Origin: Lentimicrobiaceae bacterium
GTDB taxonomy: Bacteria; Bacteroidota; Bacteroidia; Bacteroidales; Lentimicrobiaceae
Direction of reading: 5' to 3'
DNA length: 64,000 nt
NCBI GenBank assembly: GCA_020636745.1
Contig: JACJXH010000001.1
Span: forward strand, 372,001 to 436,000
In this document: piece by piece, positions 1 through 7,644 of the stretch
Layout: every line of letters starts with the position of its first letter
Numbering within the stretch: the stretch's first letter is position 1
Translations under genes and position numbers: made by a program
The notes under the pieces: generated by a model
What the model saw: only the letters and a program-made list of their open reading frames with translations
Databases searched by the model: none
Told to the model about the DNA's origin: nothing

Positions 1-1074
1 TATCTCTATCTCATCTCCAACCCAAATATGATAAAACGGGCCGGAAATCAGAATCATCAATATAACACCGGCTAAAATCAGTAACCAGAATTTGGTAAGT
101 TTTGTGGTAATATTTCTTATCCAGGGAATGTCATTTTTAACATAAGCCTGTGTATATGCCGACCATAAAGGGTTCATGATAATGGCAAATACCATGGTGA
201 TTGAGTTAAAGTACTTATAAGCAATGTTGTATGCCGGTACATGTTCAGGGCCAAGGGCCTGGGTTATAATCATGTTATCGGTGGCAAAAATGATCAACAC
301 TGCAATTTGAATGATAAAAAACTGAATCCCGATACCGGTAAGTTCTTTAAACTGGCTCATTTTAACATAAGAAAGTGCAGGCCGGTAATCTTTGTAATCT
401 CTGCCAAAAAAGATAACAGAAGCGACTACCAGCACCAGTACAGGTGTTGCAGTTACAGCAAGTGCCAGGTACATGAGTGAGCCTTGCGTAGTCAGTGTTA
501 AAATATAAATGACAATGAGCGACAGTACATTAGATATTGGGTCAAATGTATTGCTGATGGCCGGGCGTTGATCGGCTGTAATAATGACGGCTAATAGCTT
601 AAGTACGAATCTTACTATAAATAGAGTGAAAACATAAACAATCAGTGTTTGAAGATTTTGCGCGTTTTCTAAAGGAACATTAAATATTGTGTTCCAGTTT
701 ACGAAAAAACTAGCTGCAATAAAGATGACCCATATGGTTCCAAATATAATGGTGAGCCCAAAGTATGTTGTACTAACATATGAACGTGCCAGCTCTTTAT
801 TGTTCAATGCCAGTGCTTCAGCAAATTTATTGCGGAGCCCGTTGCCTAATCCGATATCAAAAAAGCCAAACCAGGCAACCACTGAACTCAAAGTTAACCA
901 GATGCCATAATCGGTAGCTCCCAGATAATGAAGAGTTAATGGAACAAGCAGAAAACTAATAATAATGCTTCCTCCTTTAATAAAGAAGGAATAGAGAATA
1001 TTCCTTTTAATGTTTTGACTGCGTTCGTGCCCCCTGTTGAGTATTTCATTAAGCCAGCTAACGGGGTTTTTCAT
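1..1074 (-). CDS. Wzx-like polysaccharide flippase (C-terminus outside window)
   Basis: Inner-membrane protein of the O-antigen/polysaccharide flippase type (MATE-like fold), which would move a lipid-linked sugar across the membrane. The frame opens at ATG 1074 and has no stop down to the window edge, so 358 N-terminal codons are visible; full family members are about 480-500 residues. Visible signs are the MKNPVSWLNEIL start, a first hydrophobic helix ending LVPLTLHYLG, and the ATDYGIWL and FFDIGLGNGLRNK motifs usual in Wzx helices 1-2, followed by repeated hydrophobic segments to the last visible one (FWLLILAGVILMILISGPF). It reads away from ALDH and has a 159-bp gap before that gene. The substrate cannot be told. 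An O-antigen ligase at the other window end fits surface-glycan synthesis but is 60 kb away. Confidence 0.85.
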   Translation of the reverse strand, partial: MKNPVSWLNEILNRGHERSQNIKRNILYSFFIKGGSIIISFLLVPLTLHYLGATDYGIWLTLSSVVAWFGFFDIGLGNGLRNKFAEALALNNKELARSYVSTTYFGLTIIFGTIWVIFIAASFFVNWNTIFNVPLENAQNLQTLIVYVFTLFIVRFVLKLLAVIITADQRPAISNTFDPISNVLSLIVIYILTLTTQGSLMYLALAVTATPVLVLVVASVIFFGRDYKDYRPALSYVKMSQFKELTGIGIQFFIIQIAVLIIFATDNMIITQALGPEHVPAYNIAYKYFNSITMVFAIIMNPLWSAYTQAYVKNDIPWIRNITTKLTKFWLLILAGVILMILISGPFYHIWVGDEIEI

Positions 1075-1177
1075 ATGACAGGTTTAGAGACTTTAAAGTA
1101 TTGGCTGTTAATGCGCAATTAACGCTCCGAAGGCCTGAATTGTTCAGCAATTTACAACTTCAGGAACAATAAAAAAA

Positions 1178-1214
1178 TGGCCGGAAAAGAGTGTGAAATT
1201 ATCTTTTCCGGCCA
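1178..1214 (-). terminator. Rho-independent terminator after the ALDH7 gene
   Basis: Perfect 13-bp stem (TGGCCGGAAAAGA, 1178-1190, with TCTTTTCCGGCCA, 1202-1214) around an 11-nt loop, followed on the minus strand by seven T. It lies 20 bp past the stop of the ALDH gene. Confidence 0.85.
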
Positions 1215-1233
1215 TGCTGATTGCTGAAATAGC

Positions 1234-2802
1234 TTAATTGCGGCTGAACGCCTCAAACTTTAAGCCTTGTGCAAGCGGCAGTTCTTTTGAGAAATTAATA
1301 GTGTTCGTTTGTCTCCGCATATATGCTTTCCATGCGTCGGAGCCTGATTCGCGCCCGCCTCCGGTTTCTTTCTCGCCCCCGAAGGCTCCGCCTATTTCAG
1401 CCCCATTGGTTGCTATGTTAACATTGGCTATTCCACAATCAGACCCTTCATGCGAGAGGAAATATTCGGTTTCAAGCATATTTCTTGAAAAAATAGATGA
1501 TGAGAGTCCCTGCGGAACATCATTGTGCAACTCAATCGCTTCCTCCATTGTTTTATACCTGATAAGGTAAACTATTGGAGCAAAGGTTTCTTCCTGAACG
1601 ATAGTATAATGGTTTTCAACTTCTGCAATACATGGTATTACATAACAGCCTGATTCATAGCCTTCGCCTGAAAGAACCTGGCCTCCGTATGCAATTTTAC
1701 CACCTTCTTCCAAAACCCTTTTCTGAGCATCCTGAAAAGCTTTTACAGCACTTCGATCGACTAATGGTCCAACTACAGTTGAAGGATTAAGCGGATGCCC
1801 TATCTTCAGAAACTGATATGCATCAATCAACCTTTTGCGAAATGAATCATAAATGCTGTCATGTATCAGCAACCTGCGAGTTGAAGTACATCTTTGACCT
1901 GCTGTAGCTACTGCACCAAAAAGACTGCCATTAAGTGCCATATCCAGATCGGCATGCTCTGAAATAACAATTGCATTGTTTCCTCCCAGTTCCAAAATGG
2001 TTCGTCCAAGACGTCCGGCTACAATTTGAGCTACATGCTTACCCACACGTGTTGAGCCAGTTACCGAGATCAAAGGGATGCGCTTGTCAGCCAGAAAATC
2101 ATCACCAATGTATTTTGAACTGCCAGCAACAAGATTCAATACACCCTCAGGTACATGATTGTCAACTAAAACCTGCTCAATAATTTTGTGAACGGCAACA
2201 GCACTCAGCATTACCTTTGATGATGGTTTCCAAACTACTACATCGCCGCTGACGAGTGCCAGCATGGCATTCCAGGCCCAAACGGCCACCGGAAAGTTGA
2301 AAGCAGATATAACGCCCACCACTCCTAAAGGATGGTATTGATCATACATGCGGTGGCGTTCGCGCTCTGAATGCATGGTTGACCCATATAATTGACGCGA
2401 GAGTCCCACCGCAAAATCTGCAATGTCAATCATTTCCTGGACTTCACCAAGTCCTTCCTGATAAACTTTGCCCATTTCGTAGGATACCAAACGACCCAAA
2501 GGTTCTTTAAATTCGCGTAAGCGGTTGCCAATTTGTCGTACTATTTCACCTCGCTTCGGGGCCGGTATCATTCGCCATGTTTTGAATGCTACGGTTGCCT
2601 TTTGCATGATGAGTTCATAATCATCCATTGTTGCCTGCTGTACCGAGGCAATTAGTTTGCCATCAGCAGGAGAGTAGGAGTGCAACAACTCTCCCTTTGT
2701 ATGATGCCAGTTTGTTCCTGATGTCGCACCATTATTGATAGCTTCTATTTTTAAACTTGCCAGAATCTCTTCTATTCTGTGCGTTTCATTGTGTTTTGTC
2801 AT
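1234..2802 (-). CDS. ALDH7-family aldehyde dehydrogenase (alpha-aminoadipate semialdehyde dehydrogenase type)
   Basis: NAD-dependent aldehyde dehydrogenase of the antiquitin/ALDH7 group, whose best-known substrate is alpha-aminoadipic semialdehyde (piperideine-6-carboxylate) in lysine breakdown; the real substrate here is inferred. ATG 2802 gives 522 residues. An in-frame start 9 codons upstream (2829) only adds a hydrophobic MFYVKLKFL tail and is less likely. Visible signs: AFNFP near residue 169, WKPSS near 191-195, ELGGNN with catalytic Glu about 271, GQRCTS with nucleophile Cys about 305, and the ALDH7 hallmark GGEKETGGGRESGSDAWK near the C-terminus. Length is normal. A strong terminator follows and the gene seems to be monocistronic. 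It is one of three aldehyde-oxidising enzymes within 8 kb (with pruA and AOR). Confidence 0.92.
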   Translation of the reverse strand: MTKHNETHRIEEILASLKIEAINNGATSGTNWHHTKGELLHSYSPADGKLIASVQQATMDDYELIMQKATVAFKTWRMIPAPKRGEIVRQIGNRLREFKEPLGRLVSYEMGKVYQEGLGEVQEMIDIADFAVGLSRQLYGSTMHSERERHRMYDQYHPLGVVGVISAFNFPVAVWAWNAMLALVSGDVVVWKPSSKVMLSAVAVHKIIEQVLVDNHVPEGVLNLVAGSSKYIGDDFLADKRIPLISVTGSTRVGKHVAQIVAGRLGRTILELGGNNAIVISEHADLDMALNGSLFGAVATAGQRCTSTRRLLIHDSIYDSFRKRLIDAYQFLKIGHPLNPSTVVGPLVDRSAVKAFQDAQKRVLEEGGKIAYGGQVLSGEGYESGCYVIPCIAEVENHYTIVQEETFAPIVYLIRYKTMEEAIELHNDVPQGLSSSIFSRNMLETEYFLSHEGSDCGIANVNIATNGAEIGGAFGGEKETGGGRESGSDAWKAYMRRQTNTINFSKELPLAQGLKFEAFSRN

Positions 2803-2880
2803 TAGAAATTTAAGTTTGACATAGAACAATATAACTATCTAAATGTTTGGCGTCTGTCTTGTTTCAAGTGTTAAAATTGT

Positions 2881-3078
2881 CTAAATCAGGCCTTCACCAT
2901 TCATGTGAGGATATTTGTAATCAGTTGGAGGTGTAAATGTTTCTTTAATGGTTCGGGGGCTGGTCCAACGCAATAAATTGAGGTAGCTGCCTGATTTGTG
3001 ATTGGAGCCTGAAGATATGGCTCCTTCACGGAGTTTCCGGCCTGCAACTGCCCCTGATGGCTTATTATTGAAAATAGA
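2881..3078 (-). pseudogene. C-terminal remnant of a P5C dehydrogenase paralogue
   Basis: In this gap the minus strand encodes about 65 residues that align with the very end of the intact P5C dehydrogenase at 5885-7525: FNNKPSGAV against YYNDKPTGAV, the shared block LNLLRWTSPRTIKET, then PPTDYKYP against PPTDFKYP, and a TAG stop at 2881-2883. The catalytic domain and any start codon are absent. The conserved PFGG-type motif is replaced (GRKLREGAISSG against GQQPFGGSRQSG), so the piece is decayed. Codon positions differ widely from the intact copy, so this is an old paralogue rather than a recent duplication. It begins right after the stop of the binding-protein gene (3090) and may be transcribed as its 3' untranslated tail. 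Confidence 0.8.
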
Positions 3079-3089
3079 TGGAGTTTTTT

Positions 3090-4058
3090 TTAATCAGGTT
3101 CTTTTAATTCATCCGGGAGCATTTCAGGATGTGTAACAACGGGTGGATCAAGGATGGGTTGTCCCATCTTCTTCATGATGTTTTTGCCTTCATGAATGAT
3201 AAAGCGGATAAAGGCTTTGGCTGCCGGGAGATTTTTGCTGTTTTTGGGTATGGTAAGCCCGTAAACCATGGCTTCTCCTTTTTGATGAATGGTTTCGCCC
3301 GGTTTGTTCCCGGCAACATCTGTTGAAACAGTGTGGTAGAAATCAGCAAGAGATGGGTTTTTCAGATTGATGCTGTCAGGTAGTGTCAGAAAAGACAAAT
3401 GATGCTGAATGGCCACCGATTTATAGATAAAGATATAATCGAGTGTGCCCGATTCGAGTAATGCGAGCAGATCAACTTCCTTGGGACGGATAAAACGCAC
3501 ATCTTTTTCAAGAAAATTCTTCGTAAGCCCCGGGTTATGATAATATTGTTCTGCAAGTTTTAAAGAGAGAATGGTGCGGTATCCGCAAGGATCGGAGTTG
3601 GGGTCGGAGCGACCATATGTTATTTCAGGCAGCAATAATAAATTGTACCAGTTGTCTTTGTTTATTTCACTGGATTTGCGCGATTGTGGCCGATACACGA
3701 GTGCCATTTCATTGCCAGCAAATTTCATGTTCCAGCTTGCATATTCAGGAATCATCAGTTTGTCAATCAGGCTATAATCGGCCGATGCCAATATGTCGCA
3801 GTTTCTGTTGAGGTCAGTAATTTTTCTGATACTTGCCAGGCTGCCGGCAGATTCAGATTTTATTGTGACTTCCGGGTATTTCAATGCAAAAGAATCTGCC
3901 ATTGCTTTGAATGGCACCGAAAGACTTCCGGCATGAAAAATGATGAGATCGCCGGAAATCTGATTTTGGCTGATTTTTTGTTTAGAATTACAGGACGCTG
4001 CTACAAGCAGTGTAAGTAATCCGAAAAGAAAGAAGATACGTTTAGTTGTTGTTTCCAT
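3090..4058 (-). CDS. wtpA: Tungstate/molybdate ABC transporter substrate-binding lipoprotein (WtpA/ModA-like)
   Basis: Envelope-anchored binding protein for tungstate or molybdate oxyanion. The 322-residue product starts with a lipoprotein signal (charged METTTKR, hydrophobic core, lipobox VAASC with Cys about 23). The mature start LIIFHAGSLSVPF and the later SAGSLASIRKITDL are the oxyanion-binding loops of the WtpA group, and YGRSDPNSDPCGYR is the third characteristic segment. It overlaps the modE-like gene by 17 bp, so the two are co-translated. No permease or ATPase gene (wtpB/wtpC) is adjacent, so the protein must pair with a transporter elsewhere. The tungstoenzyme at 7645 makes tungstate the more attractive ligand, but this is inference. 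Confidence 0.88.
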   Translation of the reverse strand: METTTKRIFFLFGLLTLLVAASCNSKQKISQNQISGDLIIFHAGSLSVPFKAMADSFALKYPEVTIKSESAGSLASIRKITDLNRNCDILASADYSLIDKLMIPEYASWNMKFAGNEMALVYRPQSRKSSEINKDNWYNLLLLPEITYGRSDPNSDPCGYRTILSLKLAEQYYHNPGLTKNFLEKDVRFIRPKEVDLLALLESGTLDYIFIYKSVAIQHHLSFLTLPDSINLKNPSLADFYHTVSTDVAGNKPGETIHQKGEAMVYGLTIPKNSKNLPAAKAFIRFIIHEGKNIMKKMGQPILDPPVVTHPEMLPDELKEPD

Positions 4059-4425
4059 TAACGGTTAGTTCAGAAATAAGAGCTTTGAAATGTTCCTGCA
4101 TCAATAAATCCATTTTTTCATGGAAATGGTCAAATGCAGTTATTAACCGGTGCCCTTCGATTGTAAGACTGGTGCTGCCTCCATCAGCTCCTCCCCGGTT
4201 TTTTTCAAGCAAGCAGAAGCCCAGCCGCTGCTCAATTTTTTTCAAATCATTCCATGTCCGGCGGTAAGTAATGCCAAGTTTTTCGCAGGCAGCTGTCAAA
4301 GACCCCGTTTCGTCAATAGCTTTCAAAATTTTCCATTTGCCATCGCCAAGCAATCCGGCTCCGTTTTCGTCGGTAAACCATATTTTGTAATGCAAACGGA
4401 GGTTTTCGTATTTTTCTTTGTCCAT
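4042..4425 (-). CDS. modE: ModE-family winged-helix regulator, DNA-binding domain only
   Basis: Transcription factor corresponding to the N-terminal half of ModE, the molybdate/tungstate-responsive regulator. From ATG 4425 the product has 127 residues; the TTG six codons upstream is rejected because the putative operator covers it. The winged HTH is seen in GDGKWKILKAIDETGSLTAA, then GITYRRTWNDLKKIEQRLG and the wing with LLEKNRGGADGGSTSLT. E. coli ModE is about 262 residues with C-terminal molbindin domains that bind oxyanion; none is present here, so sensing needs another partner or a different mechanism. It overlaps wtpA downstream by 17 bp and probably controls its own operon and the aor/thiF region through the shared palindrome. 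Confidence 0.85.
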   Translation of the reverse strand: MDKEKYENLRLHYKIWFTDENGAGLLGDGKWKILKAIDETGSLTAACEKLGITYRRTWNDLKKIEQRLGFCLLEKNRGGADGGSTSLTIEGHRLITAFDHFHEKMDLLMQEHFKALISELTVNGNNN

Positions 4426-4430
4426 AATTG

Positions 4431-4454
4431 CGTTATGATGCAATATTCATATCG
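4431..4454. promoter_or_regulatory. Putative ModE operator before modE-wtpA
   Basis: Imperfect palindrome CGTTATGA-N8-TCATATCG, 6 bp upstream of the modE ATG. Nineteen of 24 positions equal those of the site at 9889-9912, including the half-site CGTTATGA and spacer bases GCA and AT. The CGTTAT core resembles known ModE boxes. Its place next to the start codon suggests autorepression (inference). Confidence 0.7.
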
Positions 4455-4461
4455 TTTATTT

Positions 4462-4490
4462 GAAAAAAATAGCAGTTTGAGCTGCTATTT
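4462..4490 (-). terminator. Terminator after ppnP
   Basis: Nine-bp stem AAATAGCAG (4467-4475) with CTGCTATTT (4482-4490), 6-nt loop, followed on the minus strand by a T-run. It separates ppnP from the modE-wtpA operon. Confidence 0.75.
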
Positions 4491-4496
4491 ATTAAA

Positions 4497-4778
4497 TTAC
4501 CTGTACAGGCAGCAATATGATGTATCGCCTGTTACTTTTACATTAAACTTCACATTTGCCTGCACAATAAATGTTTCGAATGGTTTAAAGGTGTTCCACT
4601 CTGTTTCGCCGGGAAGCAGCACTTCCATTTCGCCGGATGTTACTGTCATGTATTCAATTGTAGAGGTGCCAAATTCATACTCACCGGCAGCCATTACCCC
4701 AACTGTTGCAGGGCCTTCAGTTGTTGAGAATGCAATAGACTTAACTTTTCCGTCAAAATATTCGTTAGTTTTAAACAT
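4497..4778 (-). CDS. ppnP: Pyrimidine/purine nucleoside phosphorylase PpnP
   Basis: Small cupin enzyme (93 residues, the normal length) that splits nucleosides with phosphate to a base and ribose-1-phosphate. Recognised by the whole-length PpnP (YaiE/DUF1255) pattern: an early NEYFDGKVKSIAF, then GVMAAGEYEF, the cupin segment YMTVTSGEMEVLLPG, and the end with VKVTGDTSYCCLYR. Start ATG 4778. It is followed by a clear terminator and so is likely monocistronic. No functional link with the neighbouring metal genes is evident. Confidence 0.9.
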   Translation of the reverse strand: MFKTNEYFDGKVKSIAFSTTEGPATVGVMAAGEYEFGTSTIEYMTVTSGEMEVLLPGETEWNTFKPFETFIVQANVKFNVKVTGDTSYCCLYR

Positions 4779-4852
4779 GATGTGTTGGTTTGTGTTTTTT
4801 TCGCAAAGCTAAAGAATTTTGGCGGTACGAAAAATGGGCATTGACATTTGAT

Positions 4853-5605
4853 TTAAATATTTCTCAGGTCAACTATCTGCCCTGACTCCGGAGTATCAGC
4901 GCAGGCGATCTGAATAATCTTTTCAGCCACTTCAGCCGGATTACTTAACAGGTTGTCGTTGTAAAGCTTTTCAAATTTACCTCTTTTTATAAAATCTTCC
5001 TTTTTGCTTTGTCTAATTTGAGCCTGCATGTTTGTGTTTACAATTCCAGGGGCCACTGAAATAATTCTGACAGGATATTCAGCATGTTTTTGTTCGAGTG
5101 CTGTTGTTTTTGTGAACATATCAAGACCTGCTTTTGAACTGCAGTAAGGGCCCCAGCCTTCGTATGGCGAATTGGCTGCACCTGAACTAATGTTAATTAC
5201 ATTTTTTGCAACGGGAAAATCTCTGGTATGTTTGATAAATTCGTTGGTGATGAGCATCGGAGCGAGCAAATTTACGTGCAGATGTTGCGCTAATGCTTCA
5301 GGGCTATAATTTCCGGCAAATGTCATAGGTTCAAGGATTCCGGCATTGTTGATGAGTGAGATTTCTGTAATGTTCTGCCGGGCTATTTTGTCAAAAATAT
5401 CTTTTATTAGTTGAGGAATTTGTAAATGGTTTCCTAGATCCGTTTCAAAATACCACATCCTTATTTCAAGCGACAAAGCCAAATCTGTCAGTGATTCATT
5501 TACTCTTCTGGAGATGCAGAATACCGCATGGCCTTCAAGGATAAGTTTGCGTGCCAAAGCTTCGCCAATACCCGATGAAGTGCCGGTAACGATAAAGTAT
5601 TTCAT
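4853..5605 (-). CDS. Short-chain dehydrogenase/reductase (sepiapterin/benzil reductase-like)
   Basis: Cytoplasmic NAD(P)-dependent reductase of the classical SDR family, 250 residues. Visible signs: nucleotide-binding TGTSSGIG at residues 7-14, ISRR after beta-2 (an Arg pair that favours NADP), NNAG at 86-89, the catalytic Ser in NISSG about 140, and YCSSK with Tyr 154 and Lys 158. The overall layout resembles sepiapterin reductase or YueD benzil reductase, but the substrate cannot be assigned. Start ATG 5605. It reads away from pruA with a 279-bp gap between them, and lies 74 bp before ppnP. Confidence 0.85.
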   Translation of the reverse strand: MKYFIVTGTSSGIGEALARKLILEGHAVFCISRRVNESLTDLALSLEIRMWYFETDLGNHLQIPQLIKDIFDKIARQNITEISLINNAGILEPMTFAGNYSPEALAQHLHVNLLAPMLITNEFIKHTRDFPVAKNVINISSGAANSPYEGWGPYCSSKAGLDMFTKTTALEQKHAEYPVRIISVAPGIVNTNMQAQIRQSKKEDFIKRGKFEKLYNDNLLSNPAEVAEKIIQIACADTPESGQIVDLRNI

Positions 5606-5884
5606 ATAGCAGTTTTTATATTAAACACCGTCCCGAATGAAGTGTTTGTTTAGTGAGGCGCTATTTGTTATGAGCTTAATGGCCATGCAGGTTGTGGTTG
5701 TATTCTTATTTTATACCAATAAGACAGTTTATTGATATTTTTAATGCTCAAATAACTGAAACAATGAGCCCCAGACCTTTTTTTAGGCTAATTTGTTTTT
5801 ACCGGATTGTTTTTTGAACAAACAATTTTCGCAGATGTTTAGCAGGCAATAATTTACCATTCATATTTTAATTTATTTCACCAC

Positions 5885-7525
5885 ATGAACAACGCTATAT
5901 TTGTTTTCGATTATCCGGAAAATGAACCGGTAAAATCATATTCACCTGGTAGTCGCGACCGGAAAGATTTGCAAACAGAACTTGATACTTTATCGGCTGT
6001 TGAGGCTGATATTCCGTTAATTATCGGAGGGAAGGAAGTGAGGACAGGTGATACTGAGAAGATCATTATGCCCCATGATCATCAACATGTGCTGGGGCAT
6101 TATCACAAAGCAGGCCCTGCCGAAGTAAAAATGGCTATTGAAGCTTCACAGAAAGCGCACAAGGAATGGGAATCATTCTCATGGGTTGAGCGCTTGTCAG
6201 TTACCCTAAAAATTGCAGAGCTGATTTCGAAAAAATACAGAGCCAGGCTAAATGCTTCTACTATGTTAGGGCAAAGTAAAAATGCTTATCAGGCTGAAAT
6301 TGACAGTGCCTGCGAAACTGTTGATTTCCTTCGTTTTAATGCACATTACATTTCTGATATCTACAATGAGCAACCCCACTCTGATGCCGGAATAATAAAT
6401 CGTATTGAATACCGGCCGATTGAAGGGTTTATTTTTTCGCTTACGCCGTTTAATTTTACTGCCATTGCATCCAATCTCAATATGTCGCCGGTTGTCATGG
6501 GAAATACAGTGCTATGGAAGCCAGCATCCACATCTATCCTTTCTAATTATGTATTGATGGATATTTTTAAAGAAGCCGGATTGCCCGATGGAGTGGTGAA
6601 CTTTATTCCTGGTTCAGGTTCTGTAATTGGTAATGCCGTTTTTTCTGACAGGAATTTTGCCGGATTGCATTTTACCGGTTCGAATATAACATTTAACCGA
6701 TTGTGGCAATTGGCGGCAAAAAATCTGCATAATTATAAATCCTATCCTAAAATTGTAGGGGAAACCGGTGGCAAGGACTTCATTCTGGTGCATGCATCAG
6801 CCAATGTTGATGAAGTGGCAACAGCTATGGTAAGGGGTTCATTTGAATATCAGGGTCAGAAATGCTCAGCAGCTTCACGTGCTTATATTCCGCGTTCGTT
6901 ATGGCCATCTGTTCGCGAAAGAGTGGGAGATATGCTTTCGCAGGTTACCATTGGCGATGTGCGTGATTTCAGCAATTTTATGAATGCCGTTATTGACGAG
7001 GCTTCATTTGATAATATAATGAATTACATTGGAATAGCCCAAAATTCATCGGATGCTGAAATTATTTTTGGTGGGAAAGGGGATAAATCAAAGGGCTTTT
7101 TCATAGAACCAACGGTTATTCTTACCACCAATCCTCATTTTATTTCCATGGAGGAAGAAATTTTCGGCCCGGTTCTTACGGTGTTTGTTTATGACGATAA
7201 GGATTATGATGATACAGTGAAGCTGGTGGATGAAACATCGCCTTATGCACTTACCGGAGCAATATTTGCCCACGATCGTCATGTGCTGGATAAAACCAGT
7301 CAGGCATTGAAATATGCTGCCGGAAATTTATATTATAATGACAAACCAACCGGAGCAGTTGTCGGACAACAGCCTTTTGGAGGATCACGTCAATCAGGGA
7401 CCAATGATAAGGCAGGCAGCCACTTGAACCTGCTTCGTTGGACAAGTCCGCGAACTATCAAGGAAACCCTGCTACCACCAACCGATTTTAAATATCCGTT
7501 TATGAAGGAAGACCGCTGTCATTGA
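5885..7525 (+). CDS. pruA: L-glutamate gamma-semialdehyde (1-pyrroline-5-carboxylate) dehydrogenase
   Basis: Second step of proline breakdown: oxidises glutamate-gamma-semialdehyde (P5C) to glutamate with NAD+. The 546-residue length and end sequence LLRWTSPRTIKET fit the stand-alone P5CDH (ALDH4) group rather than the PutA fusion. Visible signs: TPFNF with Asn about 190, WKPAST about 211, GETGGKDF with Glu about 293, GQKCSAASR with nucleophile Cys about 327, and EEIFGPVLTV. Start ATG 5885. No proline dehydrogenase gene is adjacent. A bidirectional terminator separates it from the convergent AOR. A decayed paralogous C-terminus lies at 2881-3078 on the other strand. Confidence 0.95.
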   Translation: MNNAIFVFDYPENEPVKSYSPGSRDRKDLQTELDTLSAVEADIPLIIGGKEVRTGDTEKIIMPHDHQHVLGHYHKAGPAEVKMAIEASQKAHKEWESFSWVERLSVTLKIAELISKKYRARLNASTMLGQSKNAYQAEIDSACETVDFLRFNAHYISDIYNEQPHSDAGIINRIEYRPIEGFIFSLTPFNFTAIASNLNMSPVVMGNTVLWKPASTSILSNYVLMDIFKEAGLPDGVVNFIPGSGSVIGNAVFSDRNFAGLHFTGSNITFNRLWQLAAKNLHNYKSYPKIVGETGGKDFILVHASANVDEVATAMVRGSFEYQGQKCSAASRAYIPRSLWPSVRERVGDMLSQVTIGDVRDFSNFMNAVIDEASFDNIMNYIGIAQNSSDAEIIFGGKGDKSKGFFIEPTVILTTNPHFISMEEEIFGPVLTVFVYDDKDYDDTVKLVDETSPYALTGAIFAHDRHVLDKTSQALKYAAGNLYYNDKPTGAVVGQQPFGGSRQSGTNDKAGSHLNLLRWTSPRTIKETLLPPTDFKYPFMKEDRCH

Positions 7526-7602
7526 TATTTATAATGTTGAGTGATGCTCTTTGGCTATTGGTTTTTGAATAGCTGAAATAAATATCCGATGAGGTTTACA
7601 AT

Positions 7603-7629
7603 AAAAAAGCCCCTTCAAGGGGCTTTTTT
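7603..7629. terminator. Bidirectional terminator between pruA and aor
   Basis: Stem AAAAAAGCCCC / GGGGCTTTTTT around TTCAA, between two convergent stops (7525 and 7645). A/T tails on both sides make it work for both strands. Confidence 0.9.
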
Positions 7630-7644
7630 ATTGTAAAAATATGA

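Noticed and set aside
2881..3078. Remnant as a recent duplication of pruA
   Set aside because: Third codon positions and many amino acids differ widely, so it is an old paralogue and not a fresh copy.
3684..4019. Plus-strand frame of 111 codons inside wtpA
   Set aside because: Opposite strand of a well-supported lipoprotein gene; no motif or signal.
4425..4443. Upstream TTG start of modE
   Set aside because: The added residues have no family likeness and the putative operator covers this stretch; ATG 4425 fits better.
4150..4812. Plus-strand frame of 220 codons across modE and ppnP
   Set aside because: It runs antisense through two clear genes and a terminator; composition is not protein-like.
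5667..5688. GTTATGA before pruA as a third ModE site
   Set aside because: The half-site is present, but the matching right arm at the correct distance is absent (GCCATGC).
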